From Burkholderiaceae bacterium (lineage in GTDB: Bacteria > Pseudomonadota > Gammaproteobacteria > Burkholderiales > Burkholderiaceae_C), in contig JAJVIL010000019.1 of the NCBI GenBank assembly GCA_022072045.1, positions 1 through 38,090 on the forward strand: a DNA stretch of 38,090 nucleotides. The letters run 5' to 3'. Both the position numbers and the translations under genes were made by a program. The notes beneath the pieces were generated by a model. That model worked only from the letters and a program-made list of their open reading frames with translations, was not told the origin of the DNA and searched no databases. How positions within the stretch are numbered: the stretch's first letter is position 1; every line of letters starts with the position of its first letter. Below are positions 1 to 10,547 of the stretch, piece after piece.

Positions 1-2102
1 GCCGGGGCGACCGCCGCCGGCGTGCCGTGCGCCGGCGCCGTCGAGCCCGCGGGCACCGGCAGCAGCGGCACGATCAGCAGCGCGACGATGTTGATGATCT
101 TGATCAGCGGGTTGACCGCGGGGCCGGCGGTGTCCTTGTAGGGGTCGCCCACGGTGTCGCCGGTGACAGCGGCCTTGTGCGCTTCGCTGCCCTTGCCGCC
201 GAAGTTGCCGTCTTCGATGTATTTCTTGGCGTTGTCCCACGCGCCGCCGCCGGTGCACATGCTGATGGCGACGAACAGGCCGGTGACGATGGTGCCCATC
301 AGCAGGCCGCCGAGCGCCTCGGCGCCGAGCAGCAGGCCCACCAGGATCGGCACCACCACCGGCAGCAGCGACGGGATCATCATTTCCTTGATCGCCGCCG
401 CGGTGAGCATGTCGACGGCCTTGCCGTACTCGGGCTTGGCCTTGCCCTCCATGATGCCCTTGATCTCGCGGAACTGGCGGCGCACTTCCTCGACCACCGA
501 GCCCGCGGCGCGGCCGACGGCCTCCATCGCCATCGCGCCGAAGAGGTAGGGAATCAGGCCACCGATGAACAGGCCGATGATCACCTTGGGGTTGCTCAGA
601 TCGAAGCTGGCGGTGATGCCGCGCGTGTCCAGCGAGTGCGTGTAGTCGGCGAACAGCACGAGCGCGGCCAGGCCGGCCGAGCCGATCGCGTAGCCCTTGG
701 TCACCGCCTTGGTGGTGTTGCCCACCGCGTCGAGCGGGTCGGTGATGTCACGCACGCTGTCGGGCAGTTCGGCCATCTCGGCAATGCCGCCGGCGTTGTC
801 GGTGATCGGGCCGTAGGCGTCGAGCGCGACGATGATGCCGGCCATGCTCAGCATCGAGGTGGCGGCCACCGCGATGCCGTAGAGCCCGGCGAGCCAGTAA
901 GACGCCAGGATCGCGATGCAGACGAAGATCACCGGCCAGGCCGTGCTCTTCATGCTGACGCCGATGCCGGCGATGATGTTGGTGGCGTGGCCGGTGGTGG
1001 AGGCCTGCGCCACGTGCTTGACCGGCTTGAAGTCGGTGCCGGTGTAGTACTCGGTGATCCACACCATGCCGGCGGTCAGCAGCAAGCCGACGACGCAGGC
1101 ACCGAACAAGGCCATCGCGCTGACCTTGCCGCCGCCGGTCACGTCGACCGGCTGCGGGAACATCTTGGTGGTGACGAAGTAGAAGGCGATCAGCGAGATC
1201 ACGCCGGCGACGATCAGGCCCTTGTACAGCGCGGGCATCACGTTCTTCATGCCGGGGCTGGCCTTGACGAAGCTGCAGCCGATGATCGAGGCGATGATCG
1301 ACACGCCGCCCAGCACCAGCGGGTACACCACCGCCTCGGTCCGTGCGCCGATCACCATCAGCGCGCCCAGTGCCATGGTGGCGATCAAGGTCACCGCGTA
1401 GGTCTCGAACAGGTCGGCCGCCATGCCGGCGCAGTCGCCGACGTTGTCGCCCACGTTGTCGGCGATCACCGCCGGGTTGCGCGGGTCGTCTTCGGGGATT
1501 CCGGCTTCGACCTTGCCCACCAGGTCGGCACCGACGTCGGCGCCCTTGGTGAAGATGCCGCCGCCCAGACGCGCGAAGATCGAGATCAGCGAGGCGCCGA
1601 ACGCCAGGCCGAGCAGCGGCTTGAGCGTTTCGGAGTCGACCTTGGTGCCGCCCGACACATACCAGAAGAACGCGCCCACGCCGAGCAGCCCAAGGCCGAC
1701 CACCAGCATGCCGGTGATGGCGCCGCCCTTAAACGCGATGTCGAGCGCCGGCCCGATGCCTTGCGTGGCGGCCTGCGCCGTGCGCACGTTGGCGCGTACC
1801 GACACGTTCATGCCGATGAAGCCGCAGGCGCCCGACAGCACGGCGCCGAGCACGAAGCCCGCCGCCGTCTTGCCGCCGAGGAAGATCGCGATCAGGATCG
1901 CCAGCACCACGCCGACGATGGCGATCGTGCGGTACTGGCGCGCCAGGTACGCGGCAGCGCCTTGCTGCACCGCGCCCGAGATCTCCTGCATGCGGGCGCT
2001 GCCCGGATCCTTGCTCAGGATGAGACCGCGCTGCACGAATCCGTAAACCACCGCGGCCAATCCGCAGGCCAGCGCCACATACAACGCCATGGTCATCGAC
2101 AT
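1..2102 (-). CDS. hppA: K+-independent membrane-bound proton-translocating pyrophosphatase (partial, C-terminus runs off window start)
   Basis: Reverse complement from ATG at 2102 reads [22 protein letters not shown]...; contains [11 protein letters not shown]-like, [38 protein letters not shown] and [24 protein letters not shown] motifs. Open to the window edge, so missing from the ORF track. Confidence 0.97.
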   Translation of the reverse strand, partial: MSMTMALYVALACGLAAVVYGFVQRGLILSKDPGSARMQEISGAVQQGAAAYLARQYRTIAIVGVVLAILIAIFLGGKTAAGFVLGAVLSGACGFIGMNVSVRANVRTAQAATQGIGPALDIAFKGGAITGMLVVGLGLLGVGAFFWYVSGGTKVDSETLKPLLGLAFGASLISIFARLGGGIFTKGADVGADLVGKVEAGIPEDDPRNPAVIADNVGDNVGDCAGMAADLFETYAVTLIATMALGALMVIGARTEAVVYPLVLGGVSIIASIIGCSFVKASPGMKNVMPALYKGLIVAGVISLIAFYFVTTKMFPQPVDVTGGGKVSAMALFGACVVGLLLTAGMVWITEYYTGTDFKPVKHVAQASTTGHATNIIAGIGVSMKSTAWPVIFVCIAILASYWLAGLYGIAVAATSMLSMAGIIVALDAYGPITDNAGGIAEMAELPDSVRDITDPLDAVGNTTKAVTKGYAIGSAGLAALVLFADYTHSLDTRGITASFDLSNPKVIIGLFIGGLIPYLFGAMAMEAVGRAAGSVVEEVRRQFREIKGIMEGKAKPEYGKAVDMLTAAAIKEMMIPSLLPVVVPILVGLLLGAEALGGLLMGTIVTGLFVAISMCTGGGAWDNAKKYIEDGNFGGKGSEAHKAAVTGDTVGDPYKDTAGPAVNPLIKIINIVALLIVPLLPVPAGSTAPAHGTPAAVAP

Positions 2103-2280
2103 GGAGACTCCTTCCTCAATCAACGGCTGATTCGTTCGCGACCGCTGCTCCTTGCCGGCTGCAGCGCCGGCGGGGCGGTTCGCACGGCGCGAATCCTAAG
2201 CGATGCGGTGTGGCGGCCCGACGACGGTCGGCCGATCGTCCTTAGAATGCGGGTTTCCCCGGTGCGGGCGAGGCTGCAAA

Positions 2281-2819
2281 TGAGTCTGCACAACGTCGGT
2301 CCAGGCGCGCGGGCGCCCGACGAGTTCAACGTCATCGTCGAAATCCCGATGAACGCCGACCCGATCAAGTACGAGGTCGATGAGGCATCGGGAGCACTGT
2401 TCGTCGACCGCTTCATGTCGACTTCGATGCACTACCCGTGCAACTACGGCTACATCCCGCAGACGCTGGCCGACGATGGCGACCCGGTCGACGTGCTGGT
2501 GATCACGCCGGTGCCGCTGATCTCCGGTGTCGTCGTCTGTTGCCGACCGCTGGGCGTGATGCAGATGCGCGACGAGGCCGGCGGCGATAACAAGCTGCTC
2601 GCGGTGCCTGTGGACCGCGTGCTGTCGCTCTACACCCAATGGCAGGCGTACTCCGACCTCAACCCGCTGCGACTGAAGACCATCCAGCACTTCTTCGAGC
2701 ACTACAAAGATCTGGAGCAGGGCAAGTGGGTCAAGGTGCTGGGATGGCTGGGTCCCGACGCGGCGCGCGCCGAGGTGCGCGCCGGCATTCAGGCGTGGTC
2801 GGCACGCGGGGCCGCCTGA
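2281..2819 (+). CDS. ppa: Soluble inorganic pyrophosphatase (family I)
   Basis: MSLHNVGPGARAPDEFNVIVEIPMNADPIKYEVD...DDGDPVDVLVITPVP; the true start is internal to the long 27..2819 ORF. Confidence 0.96.
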
Positions 2820-2966
2820 ACCGCTGCCCACGCCCGGCCATCGGTCTTTCGCCGAACGACGCGGACGCGCGGGGCGCTTGCCTACACTGAAGCCGCTGAG
2901 CCGGGCGATGGCGTCGTGGCGCTTGTGTCACGCATTTCCAACTCACGACACTAGGGAGTTCGATTC

Positions 2967-5672
2967 ATGCGCATCGTCAGAGCGCTGCTGGGTGGCCTGG
3001 GTTTGATGGCGGCGGTGTCGGCTGCGGCGCTGCCCAAGCCGGTGACCGAAGTCGAGGGCATCACCGAGTACCGCTTGCGCAACGGCTTGCAGGTGCTGCT
3101 GGCGCCCGACGACAGCAAGCCGACGACGATCGTCAACGTGACCTACCGCGTCGGCTCGCGCCACGAGAACTACGGCGAAACCGGCATGGCGCATCTGCTG
3201 GAGCACCTGATCTTCAAGGGCACGCCCAGGCATCAGAAGGTATGGGCCGAGTTCTCCAAGCGCGGCCTGCGCGCCAACGGCTCGACCTGGGTCGACCGCA
3301 CCAACTACTTCGCCAGCTTCTCGGCCAACGACGACAACCTGCGCTGGTACCTCGGCTGGCAGGCCGACGCGATGGTCAACTCGTTCATCGCGCGCAAGGA
3401 CCTCGATACCGAGATGACGGTGGTGCGCAACGAGATGGAGATGGGCGAGAACGATCCCGGCCGCATCCTGTTCGAGAAGACGCTGGCGGCGATGTTCCAG
3501 TGGCACAACTACGGCAAGTCGACGATCGGTGCGCGCAGCGACGTCGAGAACGTCGACATCGCGCGTCTGCAGGCCTTCTATCGCCTCTATTACCAGCCCG
3601 ACAACGCGACGCTGATCGTGGCAGGCAAGTTCGACGCGGCGCGCACGCTGGGTTGGATCGAGCAGGCGTTCGGCCGCATTCCCCGGCCGAAGCGCGCGCT
3701 GCCACGCTTGTACACGCTCGATCCGGTGCAGGACGGCGAGCGCAGCATCACGCTGCGCCGCATCGGCGGCACACCGCAGGTGATGCTCGGGTATCACATT
3801 CCGGCCGGGCCCGACCCCGCCTACCCGGCGATCGAACTGATCGCGCAGATCGTCGGCGACAGCCCGGCGGGCCGAGCACACAAGAGGCTGGTCGAAGGCG
3901 GTCTCGCGTCGGCCGTGTACGCCGAGGCGATCGCGATGGCCGATCCGGGCGTGGCGCTGTTCGGCGCGCAGTTGGCCGCCGGGCAGGACCCGGCGCGCAG
4001 CGCGCAGGAGTTGACCCAGGTGGTCGAAGGCTTCGGCAGCGAGCGCATCACCGACGAGGAGTTCAAGCGCGCGCAGGTCAAATGGTTGAAGCACTGGGAG
4101 CAGCAGTACAGCAACCCCGAGACGATCGGCCTCGTGCTGTCGGAGACCGTCGCGCAAGGCGACTGGCGGCTGTTCTTCCTCGACCGCGACCGGGTGAAGG
4201 CGTTGACCCGCGACGCCGTGCAGCGCGTGGCGCAGCAGTGGCTGGTGCGATCGAACCGCACGCTGGCAACTTACGTGCCCACCGACAAGCCGCTGCGCGC
4301 CCCGCCGCCCGAGGAGGCCGACGTGGCAGCGCAGATGAAGACTTTCGAGCCGCAGCCCACGGCCGCAGCGGTGGCGGCGTTCGACCCGTCGCCGGCCAAC
4401 ATCGACGCCCATACGCAGCGCGCGGTGCTGGCCAACGGCATGAAGGTAGCGCTGCTGCCCAAGCCGACGCGCGGCCAGACGGTGCGCATCTCGATGGCGC
4501 TGCGCCTCGGGCAGGAGCGCAGCCTGACGGGTCTGCGCGAGGTGTCGGAGTACACCGCGGCGTTGATCGACAAGGGCGGCGCAGGGCTCAGCCGCGTGCA
4601 GATCCAGGACCGGCTCGACGCGCTGAAGTCCGAACTGCAGATCGGCTCGAGCGGCGACGAAGTGAGCGTCACGATGCGCTCGCGGCGCGATACCGTGGCC
4701 GAGGCGATCGCGCTGCTGGCGCAATTGCTGCGCACGCCGGAGTTCCCTGCCGCAGCGCTCGACGAACTGAAGCGCCAGACCGCCACCGATATCCAGGCGC
4801 AGCGCGACGACCCGCAGGCGATCGTCAGCAACGCGCTGGCGCGGCGCGGCGACCCGTACCCGCGCGGCGACGTGCGGCATGCGCGCAGTCTCGACGAGCG
4901 CCTCGAAGACTCGCAGGCGGTGACGATCGACAAGGTGAAGGATTTCCACGCCCGCTTCTACGGCGCCTCGCAGGGGCGCTTCGCCGCGGTGGGCGACTTC
5001 GATGCCGACGCGGTGCGCCGCGCCCTGACCGCCGGCTTCGGCGACTGGGTGGCCAGCGAGCCGGTCGAGCGCGTGGCGCGGCCCAGCTACGCGATGGCGC
5101 CCGGCCGCGAGGTGGTGCGCACGCCCGACAAGCAGAACGCCACGCTCGGCGTCGAGTTGCACCTGCCGCTGTCGGACAGCGACGCCGTGTATCCGGCGCT
5201 GATGCTGGCCAACTTCATTCTCGGCAGCGGAGGCGACTCGCGCCTGTGGAAGCGCATCCGCGAGCGCGACGGCCTGTCGTACGACGTCTTCAGCTACCTG
5301 GATTGGGGCGACCTCGATGCCCACACGCGCTGGATCGGCGGCGCGATCTTCGCACCGCAGAATGCCGACAAGGTCGAACAGGCCTACCGCGAAGAACTGG
5401 CGCGCGCGCTGCAAGAGGGTTTCAGCGATCGGGAGGTGGCGTCGGCCAAGGCCGCGCTGCTGAACTTCCGGCGCCTGGCGCGTGCGCAGGACGACCGGCT
5501 CGCGCGGGCGCTGCAACGCGATCTCGAACTCGACCGCACGTTCGCCTTCGCCGGTCGCGTCGACGCGGCGCTGGCCGCGCTGCAGCCCGGACCGGTGAGC
5601 CAGGCGCTGCGCGCGCAGATCAAGCCCGAATCGATGGCCTTCATGCTGGCGGGCGATTTCAAGCGGCCCTGA
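2967..5672 (+). CDS. M16 family metallopeptidase (pitrilysin/insulinase-like, two tandem M16 halves)
   Basis: Signal-peptide-like N-terminus; GMAHLLEHLIFKGT (HxxEH) zinc motif in the N-terminal half; second M16-like half lacks an obvious HxxEH. Confidence 0.95.
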   Translation: MRIVRALLGGLGLMAAVSAAALPKPVTEVEGITEYRLRNGLQVLLAPDDSKPTTIVNVTYRVGSRHENYGETGMAHLLEHLIFKGTPRHQKVWAEFSKRGLRANGSTWVDRTNYFASFSANDDNLRWYLGWQADAMVNSFIARKDLDTEMTVVRNEMEMGENDPGRILFEKTLAAMFQWHNYGKSTIGARSDVENVDIARLQAFYRLYYQPDNATLIVAGKFDAARTLGWIEQAFGRIPRPKRALPRLYTLDPVQDGERSITLRRIGGTPQVMLGYHIPAGPDPAYPAIELIAQIVGDSPAGRAHKRLVEGGLASAVYAEAIAMADPGVALFGAQLAAGQDPARSAQELTQVVEGFGSERITDEEFKRAQVKWLKHWEQQYSNPETIGLVLSETVAQGDWRLFFLDRDRVKALTRDAVQRVAQQWLVRSNRTLATYVPTDKPLRAPPPEEADVAAQMKTFEPQPTAAAVAAFDPSPANIDAHTQRAVLANGMKVALLPKPTRGQTVRISMALRLGQERSLTGLREVSEYTAALIDKGGAGLSRVQIQDRLDALKSELQIGSSGDEVSVTMRSRRDTVAEAIALLAQLLRTPEFPAAALDELKRQTATDIQAQRDDPQAIVSNALARRGDPYPRGDVRHARSLDERLEDSQAVTIDKVKDFHARFYGASQGRFAAVGDFDADAVRRALTAGFGDWVASEPVERVARPSYAMAPGREVVRTPDKQNATLGVELHLPLSDSDAVYPALMLANFILGSGGDSRLWKRIRERDGLSYDVFSYLDWGDLDAHTRWIGGAIFAPQNADKVEQAYREELARALQEGFSDREVASAKAALLNFRRLARAQDDRLARALQRDLELDRTFAFAGRVDAALAALQPGPVSQALRAQIKPESMAFMLAGDFKRP

Positions 5673-5680
5673 CAGCCGCG

Positions 5681-6883
5681 TCACGATGCGCGCCGGAACG
5701 GCGCGCGCTCGCTCAGCTCGTCGACGTAGTGGCGCACGCCCTCGCGCTCGGCACCCAGGAAGTCGTCGACCGCGCGAGCGAATGCCGGGTGCGCCAGCCA
5801 GTGCGCCGAGGCGGTCGGCGTGGGCATCAGGCCGCGTGCCATCTTGTGCTCGCCCTGCGCGCCGCCTTCGAAACGCTCGAAGCCGTTGGCGATGCACCAC
5901 TGCAGCGGCTGGTAGTAGCACGCCTCGAAGTGCAGGCTGTCAATGAAGCGCGTGGCGCCCCAGTAGCGGCCGAATGCGGCGCGACGCCCGCGATCGAGCG
6001 CGACCAGCGACGTCGCGACCGGCTCTCCCGCGATGCGGCCGACGAACAGCACCCAGTGCTCGGGCATCGATGCGGCCATCGCGGCGAAGAATGTGCGCGT
6101 CAGGTAAGGCGTCGAACCGTGGGCGGCATAGGTCAGCGTGTAGCAGCGGTGAAAGAAGCCCCACAGCGATTCGTCGATCGCGCCGCCCTCGTGCACGCTG
6201 AAGGCCACGCCGGCTGCCGCCACCTTGCGGCGCTGCTGATTGATCTTCTTGCGCTTGTCGTGCTGCAGTCGCGCCAGGAAGTCGTCGAAGTCGCGCGCCG
6301 GAGCCGACGCGTCGCGTGTCCAGTGGAACTGCACGTTGGCGCGCGCCAGCCAGCCGGCGCGCTGCAGCGCCCGCGCATCGACCTCGTCATGGAACAGCAC
6401 GTGCGCCGACGAGAGCTGGGCGGCGGCGGCCACGCGGCGCAGCGCGGCCACCAGCGCGTCGCGCGCGCGATCGTCCTCGGCCATCAGGCGTGTGCCCGGC
6501 ACCGGCGTGAACGGCACCGCGACCAAGAGCTTGGGGTAGTAGTGCAAGCCGTGGCGTCGATAGGCGTCGGCCCAGGCCCAGTCGAACACGTACTCGCCCC
6601 ATGAGTGCGTCTTCAGGTACGCCGGTGCGGCTGCGCACAGCCGCGCGCCCGACCACAGCGTGACGAAGCGCGGCGACCAACCCGTTCGGGGCCACGCGCT
6701 GCGCGACTCGTGCAGGGCTCGCATATAGGTTGCGCTCATGAACGGTGTGGGCAGCGCCTGCCGCGCCAGCAGCTCGTCCCAGGCAGCACCATCGAGCGCC
6801 GCGGGATCGTCGACGATCCGGATGACATAATCGTCCGGACCGTTGTTGCTCGCGTTGCGCGTCTTGCCGCGCGTCGTCGTCAC
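5681..6883 (-). CDS. COG3146/DUF482 GNAT/FemAB-like acyltransferase (start uncertain, track ORF extends to 6973)
   Basis: Protein ...AWDELLARQALPTPFMSATYMRALHES...SWGEYVFDWAWADAYRRHGLHYYPKLLVAVPFTPVPGTRLM... matches the family pattern; GTG start at 6883 avoids overlap with nadE. Confidence 0.8.
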   Translation of the reverse strand: MTTTRGKTRNASNNGPDDYVIRIVDDPAALDGAAWDELLARQALPTPFMSATYMRALHESRSAWPRTGWSPRFVTLWSGARLCAAAPAYLKTHSWGEYVFDWAWADAYRRHGLHYYPKLLVAVPFTPVPGTRLMAEDDRARDALVAALRRVAAAAQLSSAHVLFHDEVDARALQRAGWLARANVQFHWTRDASAPARDFDDFLARLQHDKRKKINQQRRKVAAAGVAFSVHEGGAIDESLWGFFHRCYTLTYAAHGSTPYLTRTFFAAMAASMPEHWVLFVGRIAGEPVATSLVALDRGRRAAFGRYWGATRFIDSLHFEACYYQPLQWCIANGFERFEGGAQGEHKMARGLMPTPTASAHWLAHPAFARAVDDFLGAEREGVRHYVDELSERAPFRRAS

Positions 6884-6905
6884 CCGCTCACCGTCACCGT
6901 TGCAC

Positions 6906-8597
6906 GTGTCCAAGGTCCGCGTCGCGCTGGCGCAAATCAACCCCACCGTCGGCGACCTGTCCGGCAATGCCAAGCTGATCGCCGAGGCGGCGCGAGCGGC
7001 GCATGCCGGCGGCGCAGCGCTGATGATCGCACCGGAGCTCGCGCTGTCGGGTTACCCGCCGGAAGACCTGCTGTTGCGTCCGGCCTTCATGGACGCCTGC
7101 GAGCAGCAACTCGCGGCGCTGGCCGTCGAGCTGGCGCCGTTGCAGGGGCTGTCGGTGCTGCTCGGCCATCCGGCACGCAGCCGCACGGTGGTCGTCGCGC
7201 GCACGCGGTCGTTGGCCGCTCCGGTGTGCTTCAACGCGGCATCGGTGCTGGCGCAGGGGCGGGTGCAGGCCACCTACTGCAAGCGCGAGTTGCCCAACTA
7301 TCAAGTGTTCGACGAGCGTCGCTACTTCGTCAGCGGCCGCGAGGCCGGGCTCGCTCCCGTGGTGTTCGATGCCGGTGGCCGGCGATTCGGCGTGCTGATC
7401 TGCGAGGACGCCTGGTTCGACGAGCCCGCCGCCGCCGCGGTGAGCGCCGGCGCACAGGTGCTGTGCGTCCTCAACGCCTCGCCGTTCCACCTCGACAAGG
7501 GCGAGGAGCGCGAGGCCCGCATGGCCGAGTGCGCCCGCAACGTCGGCGTGCCGCTGTTGTATGCGCACCTGGTCGGTGGCCAGGATGAAGTGGTGTTCGA
7601 CGGAGCGTCGTTCGCCGCCGATGCGCGCGGACGCATCGTCGTGCGCGGGCCGAGCTTCGAGCCCGGTCTGGTGTGGGTGGATCTCGATGCGCAGCATGCG
7701 CCGAGCGGCCAGTGCTGCGAGATGCCGAGCCTCGAGCAGCAGGCCTGGAGTGCGCTGGTGATGGGCGTGCGCGACTACATCGGCAAGAACCGCTTCCCCG
7801 GCGCGGTGATCGGGCTGTCCGGCGGCGTCGATTCGGCGCTGGTGCTGGCGATCGCGGTCGACGCGCTGGGCGCGCAGCGCGTGCGCACCGTGATGATGCC
7901 GTCGCCGTACACCGCCGACATCTCGTGGCTCGATGCGCGCGAGATGGCGCAGCGCCTCGGGGTGCGCTACGACGAGATCGCGATCGCGCCGATGTTCGAC
8001 GCCTTTCGCGCGTCGCTGGCGCAGGAGTTCCATGGGCTGCCGGAGGACACCGCCGAGGAGAACATCCAGGCGCGCATCCGCGGCACGCTGCTGATGGCGT
8101 TGTCGAACAAGCACGGCTCGATCGTGCTGACGACCGGCAACAAGAGCGAGATGGCGACCGGCTACTGCACGCTGTACGGCGACATGGCCGGCGGCTTCGC
8201 GGTCATCAAGGACGTTGCCAAGACGCTCGTGTACCGGCTCGCGAGGTGGAAGAACCAGCAAGCCAGCCGTCGCGCCGACGGTACGATCGGGCCCGTGATT
8301 CCCGAACGCATCATCACGCGCGCCCCGTCGGCCGAATTGCGCCCCAATCAGACCGATCAGGACAGCCTGCCGCCGTACGACGTGCTCGACGCGATCCTGG
8401 CGCGCTACATGGAAGACGATCAGGGCATCGAGCAGATCGTGGCTGCCGGCTTCGCGCGCAGCGATGTCGAGCGCGTGACGCGCCTGATCAAGGCCAACGA
8501 GTACAAACGCCGGCAGGCGCCGATCGGCATTCGCATCACGCATCGCGCGTTCGGGCGCGACTGGCGCTACCCCATCACGTCGGGGTTCCGTGCTTAA
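6906..8597 (+). CDS. nadE: Glutamine-dependent NAD+ synthetase
   Basis: N-terminal nitrilase domain (VRVALAQINPTVGDLSGN...CEDAWF) plus NH3-dependent synthetase domain (GLSGGVDSALVLAIAVDALG). GTG start at 6906 preferred over the TTG-initiated ORF at 6843. Confidence 0.95.
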   Translation: MSKVRVALAQINPTVGDLSGNAKLIAEAARAAHAGGAALMIAPELALSGYPPEDLLLRPAFMDACEQQLAALAVELAPLQGLSVLLGHPARSRTVVVARTRSLAAPVCFNAASVLAQGRVQATYCKRELPNYQVFDERRYFVSGREAGLAPVVFDAGGRRFGVLICEDAWFDEPAAAAVSAGAQVLCVLNASPFHLDKGEEREARMAECARNVGVPLLYAHLVGGQDEVVFDGASFAADARGRIVVRGPSFEPGLVWVDLDAQHAPSGQCCEMPSLEQQAWSALVMGVRDYIGKNRFPGAVIGLSGGVDSALVLAIAVDALGAQRVRTVMMPSPYTADISWLDAREMAQRLGVRYDEIAIAPMFDAFRASLAQEFHGLPEDTAEENIQARIRGTLLMALSNKHGSIVLTTGNKSEMATGYCTLYGDMAGGFAVIKDVAKTLVYRLARWKNQQASRRADGTIGPVIPERIITRAPSAELRPNQTDQDSLPPYDVLDAILARYMEDDQGIEQIVAAGFARSDVERVTRLIKANEYKRRQAPIGIRITHRAFGRDWRYPITSGFRA

Positions 8598-8975
<378 letters not shown>

Positions 8976-9050
8976 GCGGGACCCGGCGGCGCTCGAATCG
9001 AGCGGGTGCTCAGGCGGACGATCTCTGCGCGGGCGGCCGCCCGAGCCCCT

Positions 9051-9638
9051 TCAGATGCGCCGCAGATCCTCGGACGCGCTGTTCGCTGTCAAGCGTTCGA
9101 TCGCGTCGAGCAGCGCGTCGGGCGATTCGCGCGGTGTCACCATCGCCAATTGCTCGGCGGTGACGAAGCCGTCGCGCTGCGCCTGCTCCATCATCGCCAG
9201 CAGCGGCCGGAAGTAGCCCGCCACGTCGAGCAGGCCGAGCGGGCGGTCGTGGTAGCCGAGATGGCGCCAGCTCCAGACCTCGAACAACTCCTCGAACGTG
9301 CCCACGCCACCCGGCAGCGCGACGAAAGCGTGCGTGTGCTCGGCCATCAAGCGCTTGCGCTCGTGCATCGTGTCGACCACCTGCAGACGCGTCAGCCCGG
9401 TGTGGCCGGCCTCGCGTTGCATCAGCGAGCGCGGAATCACGCCGTCGACACTGGCGCCAGCGGCGAGCGCGGCGTCGGCCAGCGCACCCATCATGCCGAC
9501 GCGTCCGCCGCCGTAGACCAGTTCCCAGCCGCGCCGGCCGATCGCCGCTCCCATCTGACGCGCGCTGCGCAGGTACGCCGGGTCGGCCCCGGGGCGTGAC
9601 CCGCAGTAGACGCAGATGCGCAGCTTCGGCGGCGTCAT
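9051..9638 (-). CDS. LOG family protein (TIGR00730 Rossmann fold, cytokinin riboside 5'-monophosphate phosphoribohydrolase-like)
   Basis: MTPPKLRICVYCGSRPG...VYGGGRVGMMG...MHERKRLM...LPGGVGTFEELFEVWSW. Confidence 0.94.
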   Translation of the reverse strand: MTPPKLRICVYCGSRPGADPAYLRSARQMGAAIGRRGWELVYGGGRVGMMGALADAALAAGASVDGVIPRSLMQREAGHTGLTRLQVVDTMHERKRLMAEHTHAFVALPGGVGTFEELFEVWSWRHLGYHDRPLGLLDVAGYFRPLLAMMEQAQRDGFVTAEQLAMVTPRESPDALLDAIERLTANSASEDLRRI

Positions 9639-10012
9639 GCCCAGCGCTGCCAGATCGCCGCGCACCACACGGCCGCACAAGCGAGCAGCGACAGCATCAC
9701 CGCGGCGCTGCCGAGATCCTTGGCGCGCTTGGACAGCGGGTGCAGATCGGCCGAGATGCGGTCGACTGCCGATTCGACGGCCGAGTTGAGCAACTCGACG
9801 ATCAGCACCGCGATCACCGAACCCGCCAGCAGGGCCGTCTCGACCCAACTGCGCCCCAGCCACCAGGCCGCCGGCAGCATCACCACGGCGAGCACGCATT
9901 CCTGGCGGAAGGCGCTCTCGTGGCGCCAGGCGGCCGACAGTCCGGCCATCGAGTAGCCCGTCGCGTGCACGATGCGCTGCACGCCCGAGCGCGCCTCATG
10001 GGGGTGCGTCAT
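9635..10012 (-). CDS. dgkA: Diacylglycerol kinase
   Basis: MTHPHEARSGVQRIVHATGYSMAGLSAAWRHESAFRQE...ELLNSAVESAVDRISADLHPLSKRAKDLGSAAV; typical DgkA motif ELLNSAIE..VDRI. Confidence 0.94.
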   Translation of the reverse strand: MTHPHEARSGVQRIVHATGYSMAGLSAAWRHESAFRQECVLAVVMLPAAWWLGRSWVETALLAGSVIAVLIVELLNSAVESAVDRISADLHPLSKRAKDLGSAAVMLSLLACAAVWCAAIWQRWA

Positions 10013-10547
10013 GCTGCATTCTTGCAGGCGAGGGGGCGGCCCTGGTGTCGACCAGCCGCGTACCGCACACCACGTCGTGCAGCAACTGGCGGTCGGCGCG
10101 CAGGCGGGCCATCCCGGCATACGCTGCGACGCCCACGGCCACCAGGCTGGCCATGAAGCCGACGCTGCGGATGCCCGCCGCGTGCGCCGACGCCAGCGCG
10201 GGCAGGAACCACAGCCAGCTTGCGACATACCGCGCGAGCGCGCGCAGCCGGCGCGGCGGCCGGCCGTCGGCGGCCAGCACGCGGATGTGCCAGGTCTTCA
10301 TCGCCAACGTCTGACCGCGCCACGACCACAAGCCGGCGAAGTACACGCCAAGCACGCAGAACAGGAACGCCTGCAGGCCGGCGCTGCCCTGCAGGGCATG
10401 GCGCTGGTCGGTCCAGACGCCGTAGGCCAGGCCGGCAGCCATCACCACACCGAACAACAGCACGGCTTCGTACGACATGCACGCCAGCCGGCGCCACAGG
10501 CCGGGCGTTGGCAGTGCCGCCGCCAATGGCGGCGGGCCGCCGGTCAT
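9996..10547 (-). CDS. RDD family membrane protein
   Basis: MTGGPPPLAAALPTPGLWRRLACMSYEAVLLFGV...GQTLAMKTWHIRV...LLHDVVCGTRLV; RDD family hallmarks. Confidence 0.9.
   Translation of the reverse strand: MTGGPPPLAAALPTPGLWRRLACMSYEAVLLFGVVMAAGLAYGVWTDQRHALQGSAGLQAFLFCVLGVYFAGLWSWRGQTLAMKTWHIRVLAADGRPPRRLRALARYVASWLWFLPALASAHAAGIRSVGFMASLVAVGVAAYAGMARLRADRQLLHDVVCGTRLVDTRAAPSPARMQHDAPP

Noticed and set aside
27-2280. Upstream part of the 930-aa ORF 27..2819 (+)
   Set aside because: Antisense to hppA with composition-driven H/R/D/A-rich residues; only the last part from 2281 is the real ppa gene.
2943-5921. 992-aa antisense ORF (-)
   Set aside because: Antisense shadow of the M16 gene; no domain motifs, no plausible translation signals.
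3242-6604. 1120-aa ORF (+), overlapping M16 peptidase and the acyltransferase
   Set aside because: Out-of-frame shadow of the M16 gene; R/A/G-rich, no recognisable domain; high-GC artefact.
6894-8543. 549-aa antisense ORF (-)
   Set aside because: Antisense to nadE; no family motifs.
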